A stretch of DNA of 64,000 bases from Caldilineaceae bacterium (GTDB lineage Bacteria > Chloroflexota > Anaerolineae > Caldilineales > Caldilineaceae): contig JADLDO010000024.1 in the NCBI GenBank assembly GCA_020846635.1, forward strand, positions 124,001 to 188,000. The letters are read 5' to 3'. Position numbers and translations under genes: made by a program. Every line of letters starts with the position of its first letter. Position 1 is the stretch's first letter. This document shows positions 26,483-35,788 of the stretch, piece by piece. The notes below the pieces were generated by a model. It did no database searches. It saw only the letters and a program-made list of their open reading frames with translations, and had not been told where the DNA came from.

Positions 26483-26523
26483 CCGGTGTTGCCTTTGCAA
26501 GCAATGCCGGTGGGTTGTTTTTG
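26483..26523 (+). terminator. Probable terminator of the LysM gene
   Basis: CCGGTGTTGC (26483-26492) pairs with GCAATGCCGG (26501-26510) using two G-T pairs on the plus strand, followed by TGGGTTGTTTTTT. The minus strand would have C-A mismatches, so it favours plus-strand termination. Confidence 0.6.
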
Positions 26524-26526
26524 GGG

Positions 26527-27510
26527 CTAGCTGCCGCTGGTGATCACGGGTGTTCCCGCGGCCATTGCCTCCAGGAGCATCATTCCAAAGCCTTCGTAGA
26601 GGCTGGGAAAGATAAAGGCTGTCGCCTGGGCATAGATGGCAGCTTTGTCGTCATCCTCAACCCAGCCAGTGTAATAGACCGCATGGCTGATGCCGAGGGC
26701 GGCGGCCTGACGGCGCGGGTCCGGCGCAAAGGCGCTGTCCTGGCTGGGCAGTTGTCCTGCTAGGATCAGCTTGATTTCCGGGTCGCCTCCCAGCGCCAGG
26801 TAGCGCGCATAGCCTGCCAGCGTCGATTCCACATTCTTGCGCGTATCAAAACCACCCAAATAGAGGAAATAGCGGTCGGGCAACTGATAGCGGGCGCGTA
26901 CTGCGGCCCTCTCCGCGGGCATGGGTTGGGCGTCACCCTCCTGGTTAGGCCCATGATAGACCACATGCACGCGCTCCGCAGGGATTGCCAGATGCTCTGT
27001 AATGTCGCGCGCGCTGGCATGGCTGACGGTGAGGATGGCAGCGGCGCGGCGTGCTGTCCAACTGACAAGGGTTGTGTAGAGACGATGGTGGATGCCGCCA
27101 CGATAGGCCGGCAGCAGGGCAGGAATGAGATCGTGGATCGTCACCACGACGGGGCAGGGCTGCCACGCAGGCGCGGCCCAGTAGGGAACCCATAAGAGAT
27201 CGGCATCCAACTTTTTTGTGGCGCGGGGGATACTGACCTGCTCCCACCAGAGCTTACGCAGCGGGCCAGGCAGAGCAGGTAGCTTGAGGGGGATGACTGT
27301 GACGCCAGGAAAGGCGCTTGCCGCCTCGGCTGCTTGCGGTGGGACAAGGAGCGATAGCTGTACAGGCTGTGGCAGGCGGGGCAGGTGGGTCAACAGGTGG
27401 TGAATATATTGACCACTGCCTGCGGTGGCACGACCCACAAACCAGCCATTGATCGCAATGTGCAAGCGCTGGCTTTGGTGTTTTTTCCGGCCATGATCCA
27501 GGGAATTCAT
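26527..27510 (-). CDS. GT4-type glycosyltransferase, C-terminally truncated
   Basis: A 327-residue GT-B glycosyltransferase (group 1/GT4). N-domain: HIAINGWFVGRATAGSGQYIHHLL, DADLLWVPYWAAP, VVTIHDLIPALLPAYRGG, AAAILTVSHASARDI. C-domain: YFLYLGGFDTRKN and the EX7E motif in PSLYEGFGMMLLEAMAAGTPVI. The frame stops eight residues past EX7E at TPVITSGS; normal members run on about 50-60 residues (SLPEV...G.A..vdp) for the closing helix. Reading past the stop shows only the terminator and repeats, so the end was lost rather than frameshifted. The donor-binding EX7E survives but stability is doubtful. It lies 6 bp after the epimerase gene in an operon. Confidence 0.82.
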   Translation of the reverse strand: MNSLDHGRKKHQSQRLHIAINGWFVGRATAGSGQYIHHLLTHLPRLPQPVQLSLLVPPQAAEAASAFPGVTVIPLKLPALPGPLRKLWWEQVSIPRATKKLDADLLWVPYWAAPAWQPCPVVVTIHDLIPALLPAYRGGIHHRLYTTLVSWTARRAAAILTVSHASARDITEHLAIPAERVHVVYHGPNQEGDAQPMPAERAAVRARYQLPDRYFLYLGGFDTRKNVESTLAGYARYLALGGDPEIKLILAGQLPSQDSAFAPDPRRQAAALGISHAVYYTGWVEDDDKAAIYAQATAFIFPSLYEGFGMMLLEAMAAGTPVITSGS

Positions 27511-27516
27511 GGCAGG

Positions 27517-28455
27517 CTACTGCTGGCTGCGAAACCACTCCACGGTTTGGCGCAAACCCTCCTGCAATGATACGCGCGCTTGCCAACCGAGGTCGCGGTC
27601 GGCCTTGCTGCTGTCCAGATAGGTCGCAAGCACCTCACCCACCGGGCGCGGGATATAGGTAGGCTCCTGGTCATAGTGGGTGATCTCGGTGAGATAGTCG
27701 TGAACCGTGTTGATGGAGGAAGGGACCCCCGTCCCCACGTTAAAGATGCCCACCTGGTCACTGGTCAGTGCCAGGAGGTTGGCGCGGGCAATGTCGGCTA
27801 CGTAGGTGAAATCGCGGATCTGCTCGCCGTCGCCGGTAATGCGCGTGGGTTCGCCCTGCAACATCGCCGCGGTGAAGATGGCGATGACCCCGGCTTCCCC
27901 TTTGCTGTTCTGGCGCGGGCCATAGACATTGGGGTAGCGCAGGGCTACATAGGGCAGATTATAATTTTTGTGATAGAGATCAAGGTGATATTCCACGCTG
28001 AGCTTGTTGGGTCCATAGTTGTCTTTGGGCTGGGGCCAACTGCGCTCAGTGAAGGGCAAGCGATCATTATCGGGTGAGGCTCCTTCGCCATAGACCGCGC
28101 CGCCTGTGCTGGCAAAGACGATTTTACGCAAATTGTGCTTGCGCGCCAGTTCAAGGAGGACCAACGAGCCAAGCAGATTGACGCGGGCGTAGTCAAGCGG
28201 GTCGGTCATGCTTTCGCGCACATTCGCCAGCGCAGCTTGGTGGCTGATCGCCTCAATTTGCTCTTTGGCGAAGATCTCCGCTAGGCGCGCTTGGTCAACA
28301 ATATCGGCGTCATAGAAGGTAGCACCCGCTGGGATGTTGGCGCGGTTGCCGGTGTGAAGGTTGTCCACAATCACCACGCGATGACCGGCGTTGAGCAGGG
28401 CCTCCGCTACGTGGCTACCGATGAACCCGGCCCCGCCGGTGACAAGTACGTTCAT
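27517..28455 (-). CDS. NAD-dependent sugar epimerase/dehydratase (GalE-like)
   Basis: A 312-residue extended short-chain dehydrogenase. VTGGAGFIGSHVAEALL is the NAD-binding Rossmann glycine motif, VIVDNLHTG binds the adenosine ribose, FASTGGAVYGE and the YGPNK motif (Tyr-x3-Lys) are catalytic, and RYPNVYGPRQN and FTYVADIARA complete the UDP-sugar 4-epimerase-type set. It would act on a nucleotide sugar in the cytosol. It is directly upstream of the truncated glycosyltransferase, so both belong to a surface polysaccharide pathway. Exact epimerisation cannot be told by eye. Confidence 0.88.
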   Translation of the reverse strand: MNVLVTGGAGFIGSHVAEALLNAGHRVVIVDNLHTGNRANIPAGATFYDADIVDQARLAEIFAKEQIEAISHQAALANVRESMTDPLDYARVNLLGSLVLLELARKHNLRKIVFASTGGAVYGEGASPDNDRLPFTERSWPQPKDNYGPNKLSVEYHLDLYHKNYNLPYVALRYPNVYGPRQNSKGEAGVIAIFTAAMLQGEPTRITGDGEQIRDFTYVADIARANLLALTSDQVGIFNVGTGVPSSINTVHDYLTEITHYDQEPTYIPRPVGEVLATYLDSSKADRDLGWQARVSLQEGLRQTVEWFRSQQ

Positions 28456-28518
28456 AGTCTATCCTTTTGGCTTGATTGAGCAGACCTTGTTGAGTCGTTG
28501 TGGGGCTGCGAGATACGT

Positions 28519-28546
28519 TTGAAAAATCCAATGCCCAGGGTACAAT
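28519..28546 (+). promoter_or_regulatory. Promoter of the ssnA operon
   Basis: TTGAAA (28519-28524), 16 bp, TACAAT (28541-28546), about 130 bp before the ssnA start. Confidence 0.5.
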
Positions 28547-28598
28547 AGTTTAATTCACTGAGCGCAATTCTACTAACTCTACTAAAGAATCAGGCAGC

Positions 28599-28632
28599 GT
28601 CAAACCGAGAGTCAAATAGAGTCAAAACGAGA
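28599..28632. repeat. GTCAAA tandem repeats upstream of ssnA
   Basis: GTCAAACCGAGA, GTCAAATAGA, GTCAAAACGAGA follow one another (28599-28632) in the leader between promoter and start; CTACTAA is also doubled near 28570. Confidence 0.7.
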
Positions 28633-28677
28633 ATCAGAGACTCTCCCAAAAGCAGTGGGGCCAGGACAAGAATCGCC

Positions 28678-30048
28678 ATGCTGATCCATCACGCGACCGT
28701 CGTAACCTTTGATGAGACCCAAATGATTTTGAATGACGGCGCTGTCCATATCGATGGGGAGGTCATTGATGCCGTCGGCCCCAGTGCAGAATTGCTGGCG
28801 CGCTTTCCCGATGATGCCGAACGTTGGGATGCGGGCGGGCTGCTGTTGATGCCGGGGCAGATCTGCGCGCACACCCACTTTTACGGCGCGTTTGCGCGGG
28901 GTCTCTATATCCCTGGTCCGGCGGCGAAGGACTTCCCGGAAATTCTCGAAAAGCTCTGGTGGCGGCTGGATAAGGCACTGGATTTGGCGAGTGTGCAGAC
29001 ATCGGCGGAGGTCTGCCTGGTGGACGCCATTCGCAATGGTACGACCACGCTCATTGATCACCACGCCAGCCAGCGGGCGATTGCCGGCAGCCTCGACGCC
29101 ATTGCCGAGACGGTGACAAGTAGCGGGCTGCGTGCGGTGCTTTGCTATGAGGTGACGGATCGCGATGGCCCAGAAGCCGCCCAGGCAGGGATTGACGAAA
29201 ATGTGCGTTTCCAGCGCAGGCTGGCCCAAGAGCGCGCCCGTGGGGATGCTGCCGCAGCGCGCCTAGCCGCAACCTTTGGGCTGCACGCCAGCCTGACCCT
29301 CTCTGACGGCACACTGGAACAGTGCGCGGCGGCGGGCGAACGCTTTCACATTCACGTCGCCGAACATCCCGTCGATGAGGTTGATTCGCTGGCAAAGTCA
29401 CAGCAGCGGGTGGTAGAACGACTTCACGCCTACGGCATCACCGGCCCCCAGAGTATCATGGCACATTGTGTGCATATTGACGCCTGGGAGATGGAGATCC
29501 TGCGCGATTCGCAAACCTTTGTCACCCACCAACCGCGCTCGAATATGAACAATGCGGTGGGCGTGGCAGAGGTGACGCCGATGCTGCGCGGTGGAATTCC
29601 TGTCTGCTTGGGCAATGATGGCTTTAGCAATGATATGTTTAGCGAGATGAAGGTGGCGGATCTGTTGCAGAAGGTGAGCCACCATGATCCACGCTATTTG
29701 GGCGCCGACCAAGTGGTGCAGATGGCAGTTTACAACAACCGCAAACTTGCCGGCTGCTTTTTTGAGCGACCTGTGGGCATTGTGGCCCCAGGAGCCTATG
29801 CTGATCTGATTTTATTGGACTATTTCCCAACCACGCCACTGACAGAGGCGAACCTGCCCTGGCATATTCTCTTTGGGGTCAGTGGCGGGCATGTCCATAG
29901 CACCATCGTCCACGGAGAAGTCTTGATGAAGGCGCGCATGCTGCTGACAATGGACGAGGCGGAAATCAGCGCACGCAGCCGCACGCTCGCCGCGCAGACG
30001 TGGGAACGCTATTGGGCTATGTCACAAGATGAGCGCGTCACAAGATGA
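28678..30048 (+). CDS. ssnA: SsnA-type amidohydrolase
   Basis: A 456-residue metal-dependent amidohydrolase. Zinc ligands are visible in AHTHFYGAFARGL, HIHVAEHPVDE, MAHCVHID and GNDGFSND. The overall layout (AKDFPEILEKLWWRLDKALD and NGTTTLIDHHAS) matches SsnA, a putative aminohydrolase found with selenium-dependent molybdenum hydroxylases. Such enzymes deaminate or hydrolyse purine-like or other cyclic compounds in the cytosol. It heads a plus-strand operon with npdG, a PLP enzyme and mocA; mocA is also molybdenum-linked, but no molybdenum hydroxylase lies in the window. A 16-bp tandem repeat covers the stop codon and changes the last residues. Confidence 0.82.
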   Translation: MLIHHATVVTFDETQMILNDGAVHIDGEVIDAVGPSAELLARFPDDAERWDAGGLLLMPGQICAHTHFYGAFARGLYIPGPAAKDFPEILEKLWWRLDKALDLASVQTSAEVCLVDAIRNGTTTLIDHHASQRAIAGSLDAIAETVTSSGLRAVLCYEVTDRDGPEAAQAGIDENVRFQRRLAQERARGDAAAARLAATFGLHASLTLSDGTLEQCAAAGERFHIHVAEHPVDEVDSLAKSQQRVVERLHAYGITGPQSIMAHCVHIDAWEMEILRDSQTFVTHQPRSNMNNAVGVAEVTPMLRGGIPVCLGNDGFSNDMFSEMKVADLLQKVSHHDPRYLGADQVVQMAVYNNRKLAGCFFERPVGIVAPGAYADLILLDYFPTTPLTEANLPWHILFGVSGGHVHSTIVHGEVLMKARMLLTMDEAEISARSRTLAAQTWERYWAMSQDERVTR

Positions 30049-30065
30049 TCGCGCTACAAGATAAC
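30021..30065 (+). repeat. 16-bp tandem repeat over the ssnA stop codon
   Basis: GTCACAAGATGAGCGC (30021-30036) and GTCACAAGATGATCGC (30037-30052), then a partial GCTACAAGATAAC. Because 16 is not a multiple of three, the second copy is read in another frame and supplies the TGA stop at 30046-30048. Confidence 0.9.
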
Positions 30066-30076
30066 AAGGAGCAGAA

Positions 30077-30757
30077 ATGTTAGGGAAACCTACGCTCGCC
30101 GTGATTGGGGGGACGGGCGCTGAAGGTTCTGGGCTTGCCCTGCGTTGGGCTGCCGCGGGCTATCCGGTGGTGATTGGGAGCCGCAGCGCAGAAAAGGCCG
30201 CCGGTGCGGCTGCCGAATTGCGCGCGCTGCTGCCGGCGGGCAGCGCCGCATTGGGAGGGGAGGCCAACTTGGCTGCGGCTGCGGCAGCACAGATTGTGGT
30301 TTTGAGCGTGCCCTATAGCGCGCAGGTCAGTACGATCAACCAGATTGCCGTTGCCTGCCAGCGTAAGGTCTTTATCACAGTAGGTGTCCCGTTGCAGCCA
30401 CCGAAGGTCAGCACAGCTTGGCGTCCGCCGGGCGGTTCGGCAGCCCAGGAAGCGCAGGCACAATTGGGAGATGGGGTGCAGGTGGTGGCTGCCTTTCAGA
30501 ATATATCGGCGGGCCATCTGCAAGATTTGAGTTGGGTTCCTGAATGTGATGTGTTGGTCACTGGCGATGATAAGGAAGCCAAGCAAGTTGCCATCGAATT
30601 GGCGCGCGCGGCGGGCTTTTTTGCGCTCGACGCGGGGCCGCTGGCAAATGCGTCGGTGGTCGAAGGGCTGACCGCGCTGCTGATTGGGATCAACATCCGG
30701 CACAAGGTGAAGGGGAGCGGCATCCGCATTACAGGAATTCCGCGCCAGGAACCCTAG
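30077..30757 (+). CDS. npdG: NADPH-dependent F420 reductase
   Basis: A 226-residue protein with a single Rossmann domain: LAVIGGTGAEGSGLALRWAAAGYPVVIGSRSAEKA binds NADP, where GSRS selects the 2'-phosphate. FNO/NpdG-type enzymes move hydride between NADPH and coenzyme F420. Typical later blocks are VVLSVPYSAQ, VVAAFQNISAGHLQDL, DVLVTGDDKEAKQVAIELA and the closing GIRITGIP. It implies that the organism makes or takes up F420. A clear AAGGAG precedes the start. It is 28 bp after ssnA. The family call is strong; the local pathway is inferred. Confidence 0.9.
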   Translation: MLGKPTLAVIGGTGAEGSGLALRWAAAGYPVVIGSRSAEKAAGAAAELRALLPAGSAALGGEANLAAAAAAQIVVLSVPYSAQVSTINQIAVACQRKVFITVGVPLQPPKVSTAWRPPGGSAAQEAQAQLGDGVQVVAAFQNISAGHLQDLSWVPECDVLVTGDDKEAKQVAIELARAAGFFALDAGPLANASVVEGLTALLIGINIRHKVKGSGIRITGIPRQEP

Positions 30758-30793
30758 TGCGACGTGACCTGTATCCAGGATGAGGGATAAAGG

Positions 30794-31936
30794 ATGAGGG
30801 AAGAAAAAACAGGGGCACTGCATTTAGAAACGGTGGCGGTTCATGCTGGGCGCGAGGTCGATCTGGGCACTGGCGCGGTGATGCCTCCCATCCACCTCTC
30901 CACGACCTTTGAACGCCAGCCTGGTGGTGGCTATACCGATGGATTTGTCTATACGCGCAGCGATAACCCCAATCGCCGGTCGCTTGAATCCTGTCTAGCC
31001 CAATTGGAGGGGGGCGCGGTGGCCGCGGCCTTTGGCTCTGGTCAAGCAGCCACGCTGAGCGTCTTTCAGGCATTGGCCGCGGGCGACCATCTGATCATTC
31101 CCGATGATGTCTATTTCGGCACGCGCACGCTGGCGCTAGACATTTTGGCACGCTGGGGGCTCCAGGTGAGCGTGGTGGATATGACGCAGTTGGATGAGGT
31201 GCGGGCGGCGCTCCAGTCCAATACACGCCTGATCTGGGTCGAGACTCCGTCAAATCCGCTGCTGAAGATTACCGATATCGAGGCTGTAGCAGAGATGGCC
31301 CATGCTGCGGGCGCGATCTGCGCGGTGGATAATACGTGGCCTTCGCCGTTGGGCCAACGCCCGCTGCAACTGGGCGCAGACTTGGTGATGCACTCGACCA
31401 CGAAGTATCTGGGGGGACACAGCGACCTCTTAGGGGGAGCCGTGGTGGCGCGTGCTGAGGATGATTATTTTGCGCGCATCCGTACCCATCAGACGATTGG
31501 CGGCGCTGTGCCTTCACCCTTTGACTGCTGGCTGCTCTTACGCAGCATCCGCACGCTGCCCTACCGGATGCGCGGCCACAGCGAAGGCGCGATGCGCGTT
31601 GCCGAGTATCTGGCAGATCATCCGCGTATCGCCGCAGTCCATTATCCAGGGCTGCCCACCCATCCTGGTCATGAGATTGCTGCACGCCAGATGCTTTCCT
31701 ATGGAGGGATGCTCTCCATTCAGGTGGAGGGGGGGATGGAGGAGGCGATAGCGATGGCGGCGCGGGTGCGGCTTTTTACGCGCGCCACCAGCCTGGGCGG
31801 GGTAGAGAGCTTGATCGAGCATCGCGCCTCGGTCGAAGGGCCATTGAGCAAGACGCCCGCCAATCTGCTGCGCGTCTCCGTCGGCCTAGAGCACCCCAAC
31901 GATCTGATCGCCGACTTGGCGCAGGCGTTGGAATAA
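30794..31936 (+). CDS. Trans-sulfuration family PLP enzyme (MetB/MetC/MGL type)
   Basis: A 380-residue Cys/Met-metabolism PLP enzyme. LETVAVHAGRE, PPIHLSTTFE, FVYTRSDNPN, FGSGQAATLS, VETPSNPLL and AVDNTWPSP lead to STTKYLGGHSD, with the PLP lysine at residue 204; RATSLGGVESLIEHRAS closes the family pattern. Members are cystathionine gamma-synthases, beta- or gamma-lyases or O-acetylhomoserine sulfhydrylases; by eye I cannot choose. It is 37 bp behind npdG. Its leader holds a GATGAGGGAT repeat resembling the one between nosZ and the next gene. Confidence 0.9.
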   Translation: MREEKTGALHLETVAVHAGREVDLGTGAVMPPIHLSTTFERQPGGGYTDGFVYTRSDNPNRRSLESCLAQLEGGAVAAAFGSGQAATLSVFQALAAGDHLIIPDDVYFGTRTLALDILARWGLQVSVVDMTQLDEVRAALQSNTRLIWVETPSNPLLKITDIEAVAEMAHAAGAICAVDNTWPSPLGQRPLQLGADLVMHSTTKYLGGHSDLLGGAVVARAEDDYFARIRTHQTIGGAVPSPFDCWLLLRSIRTLPYRMRGHSEGAMRVAEYLADHPRIAAVHYPGLPTHPGHEIAARQMLSYGGMLSIQVEGGMEEAIAMAARVRLFTRATSLGGVESLIEHRASVEGPLSKTPANLLRVSVGLEHPNDLIADLAQALE

Positions 31937-31987
31937 GCAGGATACAGTAGACATAATCGTGGGAGGGATAGATGAAAATGGAGGAAT

Positions 31988-32605
31988 ATGGAAGATGAGC
32001 ACGCACAGCCCATTGCGCGCCAATGGGCTGTTGTGGTTTTGGCGGCGGGGCGCAGCAGCCGTATGGGACAGGCCAAACAGCTTGTGAAGGTCGATGGGGA
32101 GTTGATGGTACGCCGCGCGGTGGGTGTGGCACTGGCAAGTGGGGCGACGGAGATCGTGCTGGTGACGGGGGCCTATGGCAAGGATGTGGCTCTCGCCGTC
32201 GCGGGGTTGCAACGTAGGGCCACGGGACGGCTGCGCTTGGTTCACAATCCTGAGTGGGAAGCGGGACAGGCAGGGAGTATGCAAACAGGGCTTCGGGCGG
32301 TCTCTGCCACCTGCGAGGCTGTGATTTTTCTGCCTGTGGATCAGCCCTACCTTGAGCCGCTTCTGTTGCAGCAATTGGTTGAGGCGTGGCAGCAAGGCGC
32401 GATGTTGGCTGCGCCCAGGGTGGAAGGTGAGCTGCGCGGCGCACCTGCCCTCTTTGACCGCAGCCTGTGGCCTGAATTACACCGGGTAACAGGTGATGTG
32501 GGTGGCCGCGTGCTGCTGCGTGCCCATGCCGAGCAGGTTGTAGCGGTCGATGCGCCCGCGGCGTGGCTGCGCGACGTGGATACACCGCAGGATTTTGCAA
32601 CTTGA
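31988..32605 (+). CDS. mocA: Molybdenum cofactor cytidylyltransferase-like (MocA)
   Basis: A 205-residue nucleotidyltransferase. VVVLAAGRSSRMGQAKQLVKVDGE is the signature nucleotide-binding loop of MobA/MocA-like enzymes, followed by AGQAGSMQTGL, FLPVDQPYLEP with the metal-binding Asp and GDVGGRVLL. MocA adds CMP to molybdopterin for xanthine-dehydrogenase-type hydroxylases. That fits SsnA upstream but the hydroxylase itself is absent here. The GAGGA ribosome site is very close to ATG 31988. It converges with tsaE, 24 bp apart. Confidence 0.82.
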   Translation: MEDEHAQPIARQWAVVVLAAGRSSRMGQAKQLVKVDGELMVRRAVGVALASGATEIVLVTGAYGKDVALAVAGLQRRATGRLRLVHNPEWEAGQAGSMQTGLRAVSATCEAVIFLPVDQPYLEPLLLQQLVEAWQQGAMLAAPRVEGELRGAPALFDRSLWPELHRVTGDVGGRVLLRAHAEQVVAVDAPAAWLRDVDTPQDFAT

Positions 32606-32629
32606 TGCTACCGCGCCATATGAACGAAT

Positions 32630-33205
32630 CTACTCGCTTGGGGCGAGTTCGCGCAAGAGGGCGGCGACTTCGGGGCTGGAGGTCGTAAGCGTTGCCGTAC
32701 GTGCATCAGGATCGGATGGTACAGGGGTGAGGGTGATATAGAGGGTGTGGGGTGGCAGCAGTTCGGCAATGCGCTCGGCCCATTCGATCACAACCACCGC
32801 GCCATCCGTGTGATCGTCGGACAAGGCGGCATCCGTCAGGATTTCATCCAGCCCTAGCCCTGCGGCTTCTGCCAGGGGCGTTGTGGCGCTATCGCCCAGG
32901 CGGTAGGTGTCGATATGAACAAGCAGCAGCCGACGCGTCCCTGGTTCATATTGGTTGATCAAGGTGAAGGTCGGGCTGGTCACACGCGCCGTGATGCCTA
33001 GCCCAACGGCGATCCCTTGCGTCAATGTCGTCTTGCCCGCGCCGAGATCCCCGCTCAACGCCAAGATTTGGCCTGGCTGAACTGTGTTTCCCAGTTGCGA
33101 TCCCAGCGCATGGGTAGCATCCGCGGTGGCAAGATGAAGGGTCATCGAAACTGGAGTAGAGCCAGCGGCAGAGCCAGGGATAGAACCAGGAAGGGAAGCA
33201 CTCAT
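32630..33205 (-). CDS. tsaE: tRNA threonylcarbamoyladenosine biosynthesis ATPase TsaE
   Basis: A 191-residue P-loop ATPase needed to make t6A37 in tRNAs with TsaB, TsaC and Tsa[18 protein letters not shown] is the Walker [14 protein letters not shown] the switch region, [13 protein letters not shown] the Walker B-like segment and VVIEWAERI the closing strand. The first 20 residues are a Pro/Gly/Ser-rich extension with PGS repeats. Start ATG 33205 is chosen since further upstream the frame runs into the preceding gene. It is the last gene of a five-gene operon, 17 bp after the nucleotidyltransferase. Confidence 0.94.
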   Translation of the reverse strand: MSASLPGSIPGSAAGSTPVSMTLHLATADATHALGSQLGNTVQPGQILALSGDLGAGKTTLTQGIAVGLGITARVTSPTFTLINQYEPGTRRLLLVHIDTYRLGDSATTPLAEAAGLGLDEILTDAALSDDHTDGAVVVIEWAERIAELLPPHTLYITLTPVPSDPDARTATLTTSSPEVAALLRELAPSE

Positions 33206-33222
33206 AGGGAGGGTATCACTGT

Positions 33223-35763
33223 CTAGGCTGTGGTTTCGGACGTGGGCAGGAGTTGCTCGATATGGATGCGATATTCTTCGACCAGATCGCTCGCACGCTG
33301 GGCATCTGCGCCTTCGGCAACGATGCTGAAATAGGGATGATCCGGGTCGGGCGTAATGTGTACCCACTCGCAATCTGACAGCGTGACCTTGATGCCTTCG
33401 CCATAATCACTATCGCGCGGCCCATATTGCTCGTTGAGCATCCGCATGATTGCCCCTTTGCTGCCCGTGGAACAATAGGCGCGCGCCTCTGCCAAGTGAA
33501 ACTTGGGCAGATAGGCAACAATTTCGCTGATATGGCTTTGGGCATGGCTGGGATTGGCGCGGTAGTGGGCCAGATATTCGAGCAGCTTGGCCGCGGCCAT
33601 CATACCATCGACCGCAGGGTGAAAGGCAGGAAAGATAAAATTGCCGTTGCCATCCACACCCAGTAGGATATCCGGTGTATTGGCGGCTTCCATGATACTT
33701 TGCAGATTGTTGCTGACACGCAGGGTGTGACTGTTGCGCCAGTCCGCAATGGTCATCAGGCTGTTGGGCAGCGTAATCGGCAAAAGCACTGTGCAGCCAG
33801 GGTGGTCTTGCAGGGCCAATTCTACGAGCAGCGCGGCGGCAGTGATGTCGTCGAGGATGATTCCATTTTCGTCTACAATAAAGATCTTCTCGCCCGCAAC
33901 ATCCATTTGCAGCCCCAAATCGGCGTCCAGCACACTGACGATTTTGGCTGTGCGTTCCAGGTTGGCGCGGAATTCATACTGGAGCATGGCGAGCTTTGTC
34001 TCGTCCATGCGTGCATTGAGGGGCACAACCTCGACCCCTAGCTTGTTGAGGATGCGGGCAAAGGTGTCGCCGGCGAGCCCGTGGGAATAATCCACAACAA
34101 TGCGGAAATGCGCGTCACGGATGGCCTGCACATCAATATTGGCAAGGAACCTTTCGATATAGTGTTCAACGGGTTGATTGGCGTATTCGATCACTCCAAT
34201 TTCATCCAAGAAAGCGCGCCGGAAATCTTCTCGAAAGAAAGCACGCTCAACAGCCCGCTCGGCGGTCTTGTTTTGGTTCATGCCATTTTTGTCCACAATG
34301 CGAATATCAACGACGCGTTGGTCGAACGGGCTGAGGCGGACATGGATGCCTGCGGAGATGTTTTTGTGTGCGCGCACAAAATGGCGAAGAACGGGCGTCG
34401 CCACGGTGTCCAAGTCCCAAACGTTGATGCCTGAACTGGGGATCCCGCTGATGAGCGCGCGCTTGAGCATGCGAGAGGAACGGTGCATATCGCGATTGAG
34501 CGCCACGTAGGAGCCTTTGGGCAGGGTAGCCCCCAGGGCAGTTCCGAGCTTGGCCGCAAATTCGGGCGTCAGGTCAACATTGACCACGCCGGTTACGCCG
34601 AAACGACCAAAAAGCGCGCGGCGACCCTGGTTGCCCCAAATGATACTATCCTTGACGATGGCCCCCGCCTCAATCTCTTTGCGCGGCCAGAGCTTGACCC
34701 CGGCGTGGATGATGCAGCCTTCGCCTAGCACGCATTGGTCGCTGATCACCGAATCCTCAAAGACCACGGCTTTGGATTTGACACTGCATTGGCGAGTGAT
34801 GATCGTGCCGCGCAACTCGCAATTTTCGCCTATATAGTTGTTGCGCCAGAGGATGCTGCGCTCGATGCGGGAGTAGGCGTCAACAATGGTGTAATCACGG
34901 ATGACCGTAGGGCCATTGATGGTGACGTTGCCCTTGATTTTGACCCCCGTACCCAGGTAGATCGGGCCATAGAGTTGGGCGCTGGGCGAGATTTCGACAT
35001 CATCGCCCACCCAGATGCCGCCGCCAATGTGCTTGCCAAAGGGCTCGGCGACTTTGACCAGGCCATTGAGCATGTCGGCGTTGGCGCGGCGGTATTCGTC
35101 AATGCTGCCCACGTCACACCAATATTCATTCGCCACATGACCGTAGAGCGATGCGCCTATTGTCAACATTTGCGGAAAGAGTTCGGTGGCAAAATCAAAG
35201 TTGACACCGGGCGGAATAAGGTCTAGCACCTCCGGCTCAAGCACATAGATACCCGTGTTGACGGTATCGGAGATGACTTCGCCCCAAGTGGGTTTTTCTT
35301 GAAACTGTTGGATGCGGCCTTGCTCGTCGGTGATGATGACGCCAAATTCCAGCGGGTTGGGCACGCGTGAGAGGGCAATACTGGCCTCTGCGCCATGATC
35401 TTTGTGCGCTTGGATGAGGGCTGTCAGGTCGATGTCGGTGAGCGCGTCGCCGCTGATGACGAGGAAGGTATCATCCAGGTAGGGCGCAGCGTTTTTGACG
35501 CTGCCGGCAGTGCCTAGCGGAATCTCCTCCACTGCATAGGTCAGTTGCATCCCCAGGCTGCGGCCATCTTCAAAGAAATCTTGAATGGCGGCAGCCATAT
35601 AGCGTACAGTGACAACGACCTCGGTGATGCCGTGGCTTTTGAGGAGATCGAGGCTGTGCGCCATCACCGATTTGTTGACGACGGGGACAAGGGGTTTGGG
35701 GCGACCTATGGTCAGTGGGCGAAGTCGTGAGCCTTCGCCGCCTGCCATGACAACAGCTTTCAC
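33223..35763 (-). CDS. NDP-sugar pyrophosphorylase fused to a degenerate phosphomannomutase
   Basis: An 846-residue fusion. Residues 1-235: nucleotidyltransferase with [28 protein letters not shown] and [10 protein letters not shown], as in mannose-1-phosphate guanylyltransferases. Residues 250-375: left-handed beta-helix hexapeptide repeats ([27 protein letters not shown]). Residues 385-840: an alpha-D-phosphohexomutase-like part ([19 protein letters not shown]). The mutase active-site loop, normally TASHNP with the phosphoserine, reads [12 protein letters not shown], and the Mg loop DPDGDR reads DADLGLQ, so the mutase half is probably inactive and may be regulatory. The sugar product is unknown; GDP-mannose is the first guess. 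It sits fourth in the operon, 25 bp after the SCO1664-like gene. Confidence 0.88.
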   Translation of the reverse strand: MKAVVMAGGEGSRLRPLTIGRPKPLVPVVNKSVMAHSLDLLKSHGITEVVVTVRYMAAAIQDFFEDGRSLGMQLTYAVEEIPLGTAGSVKNAAPYLDDTFLVISGDALTDIDLTALIQAHKDHGAEASIALSRVPNPLEFGVIITDEQGRIQQFQEKPTWGEVISDTVNTGIYVLEPEVLDLIPPGVNFDFATELFPQMLTIGASLYGHVANEYWCDVGSIDEYRRANADMLNGLVKVAEPFGKHIGGGIWVGDDVEISPSAQLYGPIYLGTGVKIKGNVTINGPTVIRDYTIVDAYSRIERSILWRNNYIGENCELRGTIITRQCSVKSKAVVFEDSVISDQCVLGEGCIIHAGVKLWPRKEIEAGAIVKDSIIWGNQGRRALFGRFGVTGVVNVDLTPEFAAKLGTALGATLPKGSYVALNRDMHRSSRMLKRALISGIPSSGINVWDLDTVATPVLRHFVRAHKNISAGIHVRLSPFDQRVVDIRIVDKNGMNQNKTAERAVERAFFREDFRRAFLDEIGVIEYANQPVEHYIERFLANIDVQAIRDAHFRIVVDYSHGLAGDTFARILNKLGVEVVPLNARMDETKLAMLQYEFRANLERTAKIVSVLDADLGLQMDVAGEKIFIVDENGIILDDITAAALLVELALQDHPGCTVLLPITLPNSLMTIADWRNSHTLRVSNNLQSIMEAANTPDILLGVDGNGNFIFPAFHPAVDGMMAAAKLLEYLAHYRANPSHAQSHISEIVAYLPKFHLAEARAYCSTGSKGAIMRMLNEQYGPRDSDYGEGIKVTLSDCEWVHITPDPDHPYFSIVAEGADAQRASDLVEEYRIHIEQLLPTSETTA

Positions 35764-35788
35764 ACATCCTCCTTATGAGGAATTCTAA

